Assembly: GCA_030602715.1 (NCBI GenBank)
Contig: JAUVZD010000010.1
Location: forward strand, 1-64,000
Reading direction: 5' to 3'
Source: Candidatus Coatesiibacteriota bacterium
GTDB lineage: Bacteria; RBG-13-66-14; B26-G2; JAUVZD01
DNA: 64,000 nucleotides
Shown piece by piece: positions 32,331-40,490 of the stretch. The first letter of the stretch is position 1; each line of letters begins with the position of its first letter. The position numbers and the translations under genes were made by a program. Below the pieces are notes generated by a model. The model had not been told where the DNA came from. It did not search any database and saw only the letters and a program-made list of their open reading frames with translations.

Positions 32331-34082
32331 CTATATCACCGCCCTCTCAAGGATTGCCTCCTCGGGACAGACCTGAGCGCACACGCCACAGCCGGTGCAC
32401 AGCACCCGGTCTATCACCGCTATTTTCTCCTTCATGCTGAGAGCCGGACAGCCCACCTGCAAGCAGAGGCGACATCCGTTGCATGCCTCCACATCAACAC
32501 GCAGTGCTGGCTTCCACTCATCACGGACTATGAGGGCGCAGGGGCGCTTGCTGATGACCACGGAGACGCCTTCGCTTTCGGAAGCCTCCTCAAGCGCCTT
32601 GCGGGTTTTGGCAAGGTCGTAGGGGTCCACCTCGGCGACATAGCTGGCGCCGCAAGCCCTGGCGAGTTCAGCCAGGTCCAGCTCGTGGGTGGTCTCACCC
32701 ATAAGGGTGACGCCGGTGGCTGGGTTGGGCTGATGTCCGGTCATCGCGGTCGCCCGATTGTCAAGAATTATGAGGTTGGTGTTACCCTTGTTGTATATGC
32801 AGTTGACCAGCCCGGTGATGCCGGAATGGATGAAGGTGGATTCACCGATGACGGCAAAGAGGTTCTTGTTGAACTCCTCGCCTAAAGCCTTCTCCAGCCC
32901 CAGGGCGTTGCCCAAGCTCGCTCCCATACAGACGCAGGTGTCCATCGCCGAGAGTGGGGGAAGCGCCCCCAGTGTGTAACAGCCGATGTCGCCGGTTGCA
33001 CGGGCTTTCATGCGGTGCAGGTTGTAGAAGACCCCGGTGTGGGGGCATCCCGGGCAGAGGACCGGGGGACGGTTGGGAATATCCGACGGCATCGGAGGAC
33101 TTATGGGATCCGGTTCACCCTTCAGGGCGGCTTCCACCCGCTCCGGGTTCAGCTCATAGAGAACCGGCACTACATCCTTACCCTTCTTGGGGAAGATGCC
33201 CAGGTGGTTTAACTCCATTTCTATGAAGGGGTCCAGCTCCTCAACGATGTAGAGCTCCTTGACCGAATCTGTGAATTTCCTGACCAGCTTGGGCGGAATG
33301 GGATAGACCATCCCCAGCTTGAGGGTGGATAGCTCTGGGGCTACCTCGCGGACATGGTGATAGGTGACCCCGCAGGTGATGACTCCAGCCTTCTTGTCCC
33401 GTATCTCCATGATGTTTAAGGGGCAATCTTCACCCCACTCGATAAGTTTCTTCAGCCGTTCCTCCACTTTTATGCGCATTTTGCGGGCAATGGCGGGAAG
33501 TATCATCCGCTGGTTTACATCTTTCTCGTAGGTGGCTTTGTTGGGCTTTACGGGTTCCCCCAACTCAACCACCGACTTGGAGTGGGAGATGCGGGTGGTA
33601 AGGCGCAGGATGACCGGGGTGTCAAATCTCTCGCTTATCTTGATGGCCCAGACGGTGAAGTCCTTTGCCTCCTGGGAGTCGGCAGGCTCCAGGACCGGAA
33701 CCTTGGCGTGCCTGCCGTAGTTGCGGTTGTCCTGCTCGTTCTGCGAGGAGTGCATGGAGGGGTCGTCAGCGGAGACGATGACCATCCCCCCGGTAGCTGA
33801 GCCGATGTAGGCAAGGGAGAAGAAGGGGTCGGCGGCGACATTGAGCCCCACATGTTTCATGGCTGAGAGGGAGCGCACCCCCCCGAAGGAGGCACCAATA
33901 GCCACCTCCACAGCCACCTTCTCATTGACCGACCATTCGCAGTAGATGTCCGGATAGTTATCAGCCACCGCCTGCAGTATCTCCGTTGAGGGGGTGCCGG
34001 GATAAGCGGTGGCGACACGGATGCCCGCCTCGTAAGCTCCACGAGCCACCGCTTCGTTGCCGGAGAGTAGTACTTTTTGCAA
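32331..34082 (-). CDS. iorA: Indolepyruvate:ferredoxin oxidoreductase, alpha subunit
   Basis: 583 aa. Order: pyrimidine-binding domain (G-N-E-A-V-A-R-G-A-Y-E-A-G, Y-P-G-T-P-S-T-E-I), TPP domain (C-P-G-C-P-H-T-G-V-F-Y, G-D-I-G-C-Y-T-L-G, and G-E-S-T-F-I-H-S-G-I-T-G), and a C-terminal two-cluster ferredoxin domain (C-N-G-C-R-L-C-L-Q-V-G-C-P and C-T-G-C-G-V-C-A-Q-V-C-P). The first cluster has C-x2-C-x4-C, as in other IorA. Start is TTG; the ribosome site is weak. Upstream lies the MNT/HEPN pair, then buk. Confidence 0.96.
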   Translation of the reverse strand: MQKVLLSGNEAVARGAYEAGIRVATAYPGTPSTEILQAVADNYPDIYCEWSVNEKVAVEVAIGASFGGVRSLSAMKHVGLNVAADPFFSLAYIGSATGGMVIVSADDPSMHSSQNEQDNRNYGRHAKVPVLEPADSQEAKDFTVWAIKISERFDTPVILRLTTRISHSKSVVELGEPVKPNKATYEKDVNQRMILPAIARKMRIKVEERLKKLIEWGEDCPLNIMEIRDKKAGVITCGVTYHHVREVAPELSTLKLGMVYPIPPKLVRKFTDSVKELYIVEELDPFIEMELNHLGIFPKKGKDVVPVLYELNPERVEAALKGEPDPISPPMPSDIPNRPPVLCPGCPHTGVFYNLHRMKARATGDIGCYTLGALPPLSAMDTCVCMGASLGNALGLEKALGEEFNKNLFAVIGESTFIHSGITGLVNCIYNKGNTNLIILDNRATAMTGHQPNPATGVTLMGETTHELDLAELARACGASYVAEVDPYDLAKTRKALEEASESEGVSVVISKRPCALIVRDEWKPALRVDVEACNGCRLCLQVGCPALSMKEKIAVIDRVLCTGCGVCAQVCPEEAILERAVI

Positions 34083-34143
34083 GGGTGAACCGCCTGGTCT
34101 GTTGGAGAGGGGAGGGGTGGATATAAAAATTTTTTAGAGGATT

Positions 34144-34563
34144 TCAGCCTTGCTCAATTTTAAAATAGTTCTTGCTGAAAATAATGAATTCTTTGGCTTT
34201 TCTTAAGGACACCTTAATATCTTTCTCGGATATTGAGGGTTTTAAAGCATAATCCGCTTTACTGCGATTATCAAAAGCGTTCCGAATTGTTTTTCCAACA
34301 TCTTTATCAATGATGCCTGTGGAAATATATTCGCTGGTGAAGGTGCTTATTAGACCACTGTGGCTTTTTACCGAGAGTTCCTTGGAGGCGATAAAGGCGG
34401 ACATTAGATAGAAAAAAATATAATAGATTCTATTTGCGGCAGATCTTAGGTCCCCAATTTCTATCAATCTTTCAACGGTGTGAACCAAATTTTCCGCATC
34501 ATCTATTCTTATGCGAATATACTCTTTAGTCTCATCCAATTTCAATACCCTCTCTTGAGACAC
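34144..34563 (-). CDS. HEPN-domain protein of an MNT/HEPN toxin-antitoxin pair
   Basis: 139 aa, all helical. HEPN signature: R-S-A-A-N-R-I-Y-Y-I-F-F-Y, S-H-S-G-L-I-S-T-F, and F-D-N-R-S-K-A-D-Y in place of the catalytic R-x4-6-H, the R-x-x-A-D-Y variant common in this branch. It overlaps the nucleotidyltransferase gene by 32 bp and starts at GTG. AT-richer than its neighbours, hinting at transfer. HEPN is usually the RNase toxin neutralised by MNT through AMPylation; the missing His makes RNase activity uncertain here. Confidence 0.88.
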   Translation of the reverse strand: MSQERVLKLDETKEYIRIRIDDAENLVHTVERLIEIGDLRSAANRIYYIFFYLMSAFIASKELSVKSHSGLISTFTSEYISTGIIDKDVGKTIRNAFDNRSKADYALKPSISEKDIKVSLRKAKEFIIFSKNYFKIEQG

Positions 34564-34876
34564 TTTTTATAAACGGTGATTTTTCTCCCATAGACCATTC
34601 TAAATCATTAGAATCGAAGACAATTATTGATATAAGAACTCCTGAATTGACCAGTATTTCTCCGGCAATGTCGCTCATCTGCTGTTCTTCTTCGCGTTTT
34701 AGCCCCTCAACAACCACCAGAATGTCAATATCAGCTTCCTCTCTGCCCTCACCCCGGGCTTTAGAGCCGTAGAGGATTAGTTTAATGAGCCGATCGCCCA
34801 ACATCGCCCGGAGAGCAGCGGCGAACTCCTCCACTGTGGAGCGATCCTTCTCACTGAGTATGGATAAGTCACTCAT
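34532..34876 (-). CDS. MNT-type minimal nucleotidyltransferase (antitoxin)
   Basis: 114 aa. Pol-beta-like active site: L-Y-G-S-K-A-R-G-E-G-R-E-E-A-D-I-D-I-L, the G-S-x10-D-x-D motif. Size and the overlapping HEPN gene fit the MNT/HEPN type VII toxin-antitoxin arrangement. In that family MNT modifies a tyrosine of HEPN. Starts 2 bp after buk ends, so it seems inserted into, or carried with, the buk transcript. Confidence 0.9.
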   Translation of the reverse strand: MSDLSILSEKDRSTVEEFAAALRAMLGDRLIKLILYGSKARGEGREEADIDILVVVEGLKREEEQQMSDIAGEILVNSGVLISIIVFDSNDLEWSMGEKSPFIKSVSREGIEIG

Positions 34877-34878
34877 AA

Positions 34879-35958
34879 CTACCTATACTCCTTAGCCTTC
34901 TCTTCTCCCCTAAGCACCCGAAGCACCGCAGACGCCAAAGCGGACATCTCCCCCTCGCCGGGATAGACCCTGACCTCCTTGCCCATCCAAGCCACCTTTC
35001 GCTCTATCTCCTCCACCAGAGATTTGTCGTGGGCGGTCCCGCCGGTGAGGATGACGCAATCAAATTTCCCCTGAAGGGTTGCCGCCGACGCCCCAATCGC
35101 CTTTACCAGCTGAAAGATGAACGCCTTCATCACTAAAACCGCTTCCTCATCCCCCTCTGCCACCCTCTGCACCACCTTGCGCATGTCGCTCTCCCCCAGA
35201 TAAGCCAAGAAGCCCCCTTGCTTGGTCACCCGCTTGATTAATGCCCTCTGGTCGTATTTTCCGCTGTAACATAGCTTGATTAAGCCGGTGGTGGGAAGAC
35301 TACCGCTCCGCTCCGGGCTCATGGGGTCGCCGTCGTTGGCGTTGTTGACATCTATCAACTTTCCCTGGCGCAAGGTGGCTACCGAGACCCCACTCCCCAG
35401 ATGGACCACCACCGCCGAAAGGTCGCTGAAGGCTTTGCCCAGCTCATCGGCGGCACGATGGGCGACGGCGCGGATATTGAGCGCATGAAGCAGGGAGATG
35501 CGGGGCAGTTCCGGAAGACCCGACAGCCGGGCTTCAGGGACGAACTCGTCAACCGATACCGGGTCGGCGAAGTATGCCGGCTTGCCCGCCTCCTGGGCGA
35601 GTTCGTTAGCCATGAGTGAGCCCAGATTGGATACGTGGTCGGCGGCGACATTTCCGGATAGTATGTCCTCAAGCAGAGCCTGGTTGACCCGGTAAGTTCC
35701 TCCAGCTAACGGCTTGAAGGCTCCCCCTCTGCCGATGACTGCGGTGAGTTCTCCCAGCTCCACCTTCCTCTCGCCGAGGAAGTTGCGCACCGCCCTAAGA
35801 CGTGGAAGATACTGTTCGTTTGTGGGCAGTTTGACGATGTCGTCGTCGTGGTAAAGGGTCTCGCCCTCTTCCTCCATATCGCCTGAAAAGATGGATACCT
35901 TGGTGGAGGAGGCGCCGGGGTTGATGACCAATATCAAAGGTTCCATATTAGGTGTCAT
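34879..35958 (-). CDS. buk: Butyrate kinase (branched-chain/acyl kinase)
   Basis: 359 aa, normal size. Acetate/butyrate kinase family motifs: L-V-I-N-P-G-A-S-S-T-K-V, V-V-V-H-L-G-S-G-V-S-V-A, D-G-D-P-M-S-P-E-R-S-G-S-L-P, and I-L-T-G-G-T-A-H-D. It converts acyl phosphate and ADP to the free acid and ATP. Two starts are possible (35958, or ATG 35946 before E-P-L-I-L). Ptb lies one gene upstream on the same strand. Confidence 0.95.
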   Translation of the reverse strand: MTPNMEPLILVINPGASSTKVSIFSGDMEEEGETLYHDDDIVKLPTNEQYLPRLRAVRNFLGERKVELGELTAVIGRGGAFKPLAGGTYRVNQALLEDILSGNVAADHVSNLGSLMANELAQEAGKPAYFADPVSVDEFVPEARLSGLPELPRISLLHALNIRAVAHRAADELGKAFSDLSAVVVHLGSGVSVATLRQGKLIDVNNANDGDPMSPERSGSLPTTGLIKLCYSGKYDQRALIKRVTKQGGFLAYLGESDMRKVVQRVAEGDEEAVLVMKAFIFQLVKAIGASAATLQGKFDCVILTGGTAHDKSLVEEIERKVAWMGKEVRVYPGEGEMSALASAVLRVLRGEEKAKEYR

Positions 35959-35986
35959 CTCTGTGGTTGAAGCCGGGATTAGTTTG

Positions 35987-36643
35987 CTAGTATATGTAGT
36001 AGCTGAGAATTACCGGGAACTGAACCGACTGCAGTCCGGAGGAGTACTCTCCGCCATCGTCGCCGATGTAGACCCGGGTGTAATGCCAGAAACTACCTAC
36101 ATTTATGGAGAACTTGCGCTCAATGCCGAAGAAGAACTCCACCCCCCCGCCGAATCCCAGGTCGCTGGTAATGCTTCTATCGTTAAACTCGGAGTGGACC
36201 GAGGCGAAGGCGAAATTGAGCTGGGCATAGGGGCTTATTCGGGAGTAGTGCAGGGGCTGGATGGCGAGCCCCCCGCCGACCTCATACTTGCTCAATCTGG
36301 TCCCCTCTGCCAACCCGTTGTGACGGTGGTAGCTGAATATCGCCTGGGCTACGACATAACTGCTGGTGGGATAGGAGAAGCGCACTCCCAGCTTGGCGAA
36401 GGGTCCATTCTTGAAATGGTTAGCCCAATCACCGAGCAGGACGGAGTAGCCCCCGCCGAAGGATACCGCCAGGCGGATATCGGGGGGCGGGAGAATGGGG
36501 CGGCGGATCTCCTCATCGCCGTTGGCGGGTGTTACCTGAGCGAAGAGTATCCCGGTGAGAAGAGACATAGCCAAGGCGAGGAATGTCACCTTCCTCGCTG
36601 CTTTCCCCGGTATTTCTTTCTTGTGGAAGTTAGATGGTCGCAT
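35987..36643 (-). CDS. Small outer-membrane beta-barrel protein
   Basis: 218 aa. An N-terminal signal (L-A-L-A-M-S-L-L-T-G-I-L-F-A-Q) is preceded by a long basic stretch. Afterwards the chain alternates aromatic and small residues in about eight strands (G-G-G-Y-S-V-L-L-G-D, A-K-L-G-V-R-F-S-Y, V-G-G-G-L-A-I-Q-P) and ends in S-Y-Y-I-Y, the aromatic end needed for barrel assembly. OmpA/OprF-type eight-strand barrel likely. It sits between ptb and buk and may be unrelated to them. Confidence 0.7.
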   Translation of the reverse strand: MRPSNFHKKEIPGKAARKVTFLALAMSLLTGILFAQVTPANGDEEIRRPILPPPDIRLAVSFGGGYSVLLGDWANHFKNGPFAKLGVRFSYPTSSYVVAQAIFSYHRHNGLAEGTRLSKYEVGGGLAIQPLHYSRISPYAQLNFAFASVHSEFNDRSITSDLGFGGGVEFFFGIERKFSINVGSFWHYTRVYIGDDGGEYSSGLQSVQFPVILSYYIY

Positions 36644-36693
36644 TGGATTATTGGTTGAGTTTTACAAATGCATTCATTATAGCTTAGATTACT

Positions 36694-37602
36694 CTAACCG
36701 TTTACCCCGACGGCAGTTCCCAGGGCGATGGAGCGGAGTTTGGTCTGGGCGTCGTCGGCTCGGGAGAGGAGGATGATGGGGGCGGACGCTCCCATGACGA
36801 TGCCTGCGGCTTGAGCCCCGCCCAGATACATAAGCCCCTTTGCCAGGATATTTCCGCACGCCATATTGTGCACCAGGAAAATATCGGCGTCTCCTGCCAC
36901 ATCGCTCTTTATCTTCTTTACTTGAGCTGATTCCTTGCTCACCGCTATGTCTAAGGCTAAGGGACCGTCAACGATGCCGCCTGAAATCTGACCTCTCATA
37001 GCCATCTCGGTGAGCACTGCGGCGTCCAGGGTGTCCTGCTGTTTCTCGTCCACCGTCTCCACGCCGGCAAGACATGCTACCTTGGGGTTATCATAACCCA
37101 ATCTGCGGGTGCAGTCTATGGCGTTCTGCACGATATTTACCTTGGCGGATAGGTCGGGTGACAGGTTCAAACCACCGTCGGTGATGAACAGCAGCTTGTG
37201 GTAGGTGGGGATGGAGAGGACGGCGATGTGGGAGAGGAATCTACCGATATTTAAGCCCTCCTCCTTATCCAGGATGCCTTTCATGAACAGAGCGGTGGGG
37301 AGGTCGCCCTTCATCACCACCTGGGCTTTGCCGGCTTTGACCAGGTCGCAGGCGGTCTTCACCGCTGAAATGGGGTCCGGTTGGTGGACAATCTCCGGGG
37401 TCTCTTTGGCGGGGAAGATTTTTCCGGTTATCTCTTTTATCTTGGCAGAATCGCCGATAAAGAGAGGGAGGGCAATTACCTCATCGGTAGCCATCTTAGC
37501 CGCTTCCACGACCGTTGATGTCTCAACAGCCACCACGGCAACCTTACGCTTGTGCTTTTTTGCTAAATTGAAGACGGCGCTGAAGTCTTTGAGGACGGTC
37601 AT
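36694..37602 (-). CDS. ptb: Phosphate butyryltransferase (acyl-CoA phosphotransferase)
   Basis: 302 aa, typical of Ptb (Pta-like fold, short form). Blocks include A-V-V-A-V-E-T-S-T-V-V-E-A-A (early), V-M-K-G-D-L-P-T-A-L-F-M-K, G-I-V-D-G-P-L-A-L-D-I-A-V-S, D-I-F-L-V-H-N-M-A-C-G-N-I-L-A-K and G-A-S-A-P-I-I-L-L-S-R-A-D. It turns acyl-CoA plus phosphate into acyl phosphate, which Buk uses for ATP. Confidence 0.95.
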   Translation of the reverse strand: MTVLKDFSAVFNLAKKHKRKVAVVAVETSTVVEAAKMATDEVIALPLFIGDSAKIKEITGKIFPAKETPEIVHQPDPISAVKTACDLVKAGKAQVVMKGDLPTALFMKGILDKEEGLNIGRFLSHIAVLSIPTYHKLLFITDGGLNLSPDLSAKVNIVQNAIDCTRRLGYDNPKVACLAGVETVDEKQQDTLDAAVLTEMAMRGQISGGIVDGPLALDIAVSKESAQVKKIKSDVAGDADIFLVHNMACGNILAKGLMYLGGAQAAGIVMGASAPIILLSRADDAQTKLRSIALGTAVGVNG

Positions 37603-37726
37603 AGGTGCTCCCGGAAGAGGAGTTGGTGAGTGGGGGTAAGATTAGCGATTAGTATGTGAAAGATAACACAGACTGTGTGAGGTGTCAATTGGAAATGGGG
37701 GTAGAGAGTATGTTTAGTGCGCATAA

Positions 37727-38434
37727 TTAGAAGGTTACACTCATCCCCACAAGCTGGAATTCCTCTTGGAGCATGGGTCGGTCGTCAAGGAGACGGTAGT
37801 TGTCCAGAGAGTTGTAACCTAGCTTATCATAGGTTGCTGGGTTTATCGGGATCTTATCAGAACCACGCCCAATAATAAGAAGTGGAATACCTATTCCCGC
37901 TAGAACCAAACCAGAGAGGAGTAATGGTATACCTACAATAAGAACGACAGGGATGCCTTCGTCTGCTTTTTCGGGCAAAGATATTAAAGCAAAAGACCCC
38001 CCAATGTTACATATACCAATGATCGTCATCCATTTGCCTGCATTGCGCATAGTGGGGTGTTTTTTTACTTCATAGAAGAGTTGGAATTGGTTAGAATCGG
38101 TTTGCGGTTTTTCTTCTTCGCAGTAGGGACAATAGTCTTCATCAAGTTTCACATACTCTCCACATTCAGGGCAAAGCCACCGCAGGTCGCCAATCTTGCC
38201 CTCCTCAGGCTTCTGTTCCTGTCGTTCATATCCACAGGATGGGCAGATAGTTTCAATGAAAGAAATAAACTCACCACACATAGGACAGACCCATATTGAA
38301 TCTTCTGTATTTTTCTGTGGAGTGGTTTCTTCTTCATTCTCATAGTCTTCGTCAGCGAATATAATCCCATTCAGGGGGATAATCAGTATGGTGAGGGCTA
38401 GAAAAAGGGATATTAGCTTAAAAGGGTTATTCAT
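37727..38434 (-). CDS. Membrane protein with extracytoplasmic zinc ribbons, paralog 1
   Basis: 235 aa. A signal-like helix (F-K-L-I-S-L-F-L-A-L-T-I-L-I-I-P-L-N-G-I-I-F-A) is followed by two zinc ribbons: W-V-C-P-M-C-G-E ... I-C-P-S-C-G-Y-E and W-L-C-P-E-C-G-E-Y-V ... Y-C-P-Y-C-E-E-E. Then come two hydrophobic segments (I-G-I-C-N-I-G-G-S-F-A-L-I and V-V-L-I-V-G-I-P-L-L-L-S-G). The end reads D-D-R-P-M-L-Q-E-E-F-Q and stops in S-V-T-F. If the first helix is a cleaved signal, the ribbons face the periplasm. 33-residue blocks match the next gene. Function unknown. Confidence 0.75.
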   Translation of the reverse strand: MNNPFKLISLFLALTILIIPLNGIIFADEDYENEEETTPQKNTEDSIWVCPMCGEFISFIETICPSCGYERQEQKPEEGKIGDLRWLCPECGEYVKLDEDYCPYCEEEKPQTDSNQFQLFYEVKKHPTMRNAGKWMTIIGICNIGGSFALISLPEKADEGIPVVLIVGIPLLLSGLVLAGIGIPLLIIGRGSDKIPINPATYDKLGYNSLDNYRLLDDRPMLQEEFQLVGMSVTF

Positions 38435-38551
38435 TCAGACCTCCCAGGTTTAAATGTGAATTAAGTTCCACTAGTTATTGCTTTTCAAGCGCTTCCAAGT
38501 CATTATGAATTATTTGCCTTGTAAGCCCTGATATTATAATAGATGTTGTTT

Positions 38552-39238
38552 TTAGAAGGTGAAGTTCATTCCAATAATCTGGAAATCTTCTTGTAGAGTT
38601 GGACGGTCATCAAGTAAACGATAGTTATACATAGAGCTAGAACCAAGAAAGTCGTATAGCTTTGGGTTTACCGGAACCATATCAGAAGATGTTCGTCCTA
38701 TAGTATAAAATAATACGCTAATGCCGGTAAAAGCTCCAGTGGCAATAGTCGTAGATGTGAAAAATTTGGGATCATGTTTATATTCGCTAATGAGGACATA
38801 AGTGAGACCAACAATAGAACCTCCAAGAGCAATTGCGCCACAAATCATTGTCCAAAATCCTATACTGCGCATACTGGGATGTTTATCAATTTTGTTAAAG
38901 AGTTGATACTGGTTAGAATTGGTCGCTGGTCTCTCCTCTCCGCAGGAGGTGCAGAATAACTTATCAAAATGCACAAACTCTTCACATTGTGGGCAGGACC
39001 ACCTAAGATTCTTGGTTTTTAGAGGACGCTCCTCATTACAGTAGGGACAGATGGTTTTAACAAAAGGTATATACATACCACAACTAGGACAAAACCATCC
39101 TAGGTTTTCAATATTATGTTGCCGTGTAATTTTATCCTCATTCTCCTGGCCTTCAGTTGCGAGTATTACTCCATTCAAAGAGATAATCAGTATGGTGAGG
39201 GCTAGGAATAAGGAAATTAACTTAAATGGGGTATCCAT
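38552..39238 (-). CDS. Membrane protein with extracytoplasmic zinc ribbons, paralog 2
   Basis: 228 aa, a tandem paralog of the protein encoded at 37727-38434. Same order: signal-like helix (P-F-K-L-I-S-L-F-L-A-L-T-I-L-I-I-S-L-N-G-V), two ribbons (W-F-C-P-S-C-G-M ... I-C-P-Y-C-N-E-E and W-S-C-P-Q-C-E-E-F ... F-C-T-S-C-G-E-E), two membrane segments, and the shared tail Y-N-Y-R-L-L-D-D-R-P. The near identical leaders and tails with diverged middles suggest fairly recent duplication. GGGAG ribosome site. Confidence 0.75.
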   Translation of the reverse strand: MDTPFKLISLFLALTILIISLNGVILATEGQENEDKITRQHNIENLGWFCPSCGMYIPFVKTICPYCNEERPLKTKNLRWSCPQCEEFVHFDKLFCTSCGEERPATNSNQYQLFNKIDKHPSMRSIGFWTMICGAIALGGSIVGLTYVLISEYKHDPKFFTSTTIATGAFTGISVLFYTIGRTSSDMVPVNPKLYDFLGSSSMYNYRLLDDRPTLQEDFQIIGMNFTF

Positions 39239-39271
39239 TCTTAACTCCCTTTTTTAGATAGTTTAAGTCGA

Positions 39272-40276
39272 CTACGCTGTAGCCGGCTTCTTCTTTTTCT
39301 TCTTGCTCGGAGGTTCCATTAGCACGCCCATGTTCTGCAGTTTCATCGCCGCCTGGGCGGTGGTCAAGCCGGGAGGTCCGATGTGCATTCTGCACTCAAA
39401 GTTGGGGCAGAGCACCGTCTCGGTATCAATCTTGGTCTTACACCTGGGGCAGTATACCTCCATATCCGCCTTGAAGGGGATGCGCTTGCCGCAGATGTTG
39501 CATATTAGATTGTAGTCTTTGGGCTGGGCGAGCTTCTGGCAGTGTGGACAGTGCACTTTAGCCCGTATGATGGGTCTGTAGGGCGAAAGCATGAGCAGGT
39601 CCTTGATGCGGGCGCCGGTCAGTCGTCCCATAATGACCATCAGCGGAAGGACCAGGATGGCGGCGTAGATATTCCAGGTGAGCAGGAAGTTAAAGAGCCC
39701 GTGCAGAAAACTTGCCAGGATAAGTCCCTTCAGGACCATAGCTTTTCCCCGCTTGAACTTCTTTCGCCCCAAGCCGTAGCCCCACATAGCCGAGAAGTAG
39801 ATGTGTGCCAATGTGGACAGGAAGAAGCGTAAGATGAATATGAAAAGCATTCCTTTAACATCAGCGGCACTAAGGATATACAGGATGTTTTCCAGGGTGG
39901 CGAAGCCTAAGGCGGCGGCGACAGCGTAGATGACCCCATCAACCGGCTCGTCAAAGTTGCGGTTGCGGTAAATAGAGATACGCACCGCCAGATATTTACT
40001 GAACTCCTCTATGGGTCCTACCCCGAAGAAGAAGACCACAAATATCTGCAGAGTGTCTCGCCAATCGGTGACCTTCCCGGTTGCCAGTTCCATTGGAGCT
40101 ATAAAGGCATTGAAGAGTTCTTCTAATATGAAGGTGGGTATGACGGAGAGAACCCCGGCGAAGAAGACCAGGGCGATGAGCCTCTTGGGCTCGGGGTTAT
40201 ATTTATCCTTGCGGTAGAAAAACCAAAGCCAGAAGATTCCGGGGATTATTCCTAAAAAGACGGCAAGTAAAGCCAT
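39272..40276 (-). CDS. PrsW-type intramembrane protease with C-terminal zinc ribbon
   Basis: 334 aa, about eight membrane helices. PrsW/M82 signature: F-Y-R-K-D-K-Y-N-P-E-P, G-V-G-P-I-E-E-F-S-K-Y (catalytic E-E-x-x-K), L-G-F-A-T-L-E-N-I-L-Y-I-L, and a conserved H-G-L-F-N-F in S-F-L-H-G-L-F-N-F. After the last helix come zinc-ribbon knuckles (C-P-H-C, C-N-I-C, C-P-R-C) and a final C-P-N-F-E-C-R-M-H. PrsW proteases cut anti-sigma factors in the membrane. The two zinc-ribbon membrane proteins downstream are possible partners or substrates (inference). Confidence 0.9.
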   Translation of the reverse strand: MALLAVFLGIIPGIFWLWFFYRKDKYNPEPKRLIALVFFAGVLSVIPTFILEELFNAFIAPMELATGKVTDWRDTLQIFVVFFFGVGPIEEFSKYLAVRISIYRNRNFDEPVDGVIYAVAAALGFATLENILYILSAADVKGMLFIFILRFFLSTLAHIYFSAMWGYGLGRKKFKRGKAMVLKGLILASFLHGLFNFLLTWNIYAAILVLPLMVIMGRLTGARIKDLLMLSPYRPIIRAKVHCPHCQKLAQPKDYNLICNICGKRIPFKADMEVYCPRCKTKIDTETVLCPNFECRMHIGPPGLTTAQAAMKLQNMGVLMEPPSKKKKKKPATA

Positions 40277-40383
40277 GACGGGCTCCTAAGTGGCGAGTTA
40301 TGCTTTCTTGATAAGATAGCAAATCAGCTTGTGGGAAGTCAAGATAAATGATGGTATGTGGGTTTTTGGGGAGTTTTAGGCTA

Positions 40384-40411
40384 TTGACAAACATTTGACT
40401 GGATGTTATCT
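40384..40411 (+). promoter_or_regulatory. Possible promoter for hppA
   Basis: TTGACA at 40384-40389, 16-nt spacer, TTATCT at 40406-40411, about 80 nt before the start codon. Confidence 0.45.
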
Positions 40412-40490
40412 TTCAAAAAATTCATCCTTGTAAAGGGTGTTTTTTTATCAGTTGGTTTTTAAGATTTTTAGGGAGAGGGTGGTAATCTCA

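Noticed and set aside
35891-36658. 255-codon plus-strand open frame
   Set aside because: Antisense to the signal-peptide-bearing barrel gene and the start of buk; no motif.
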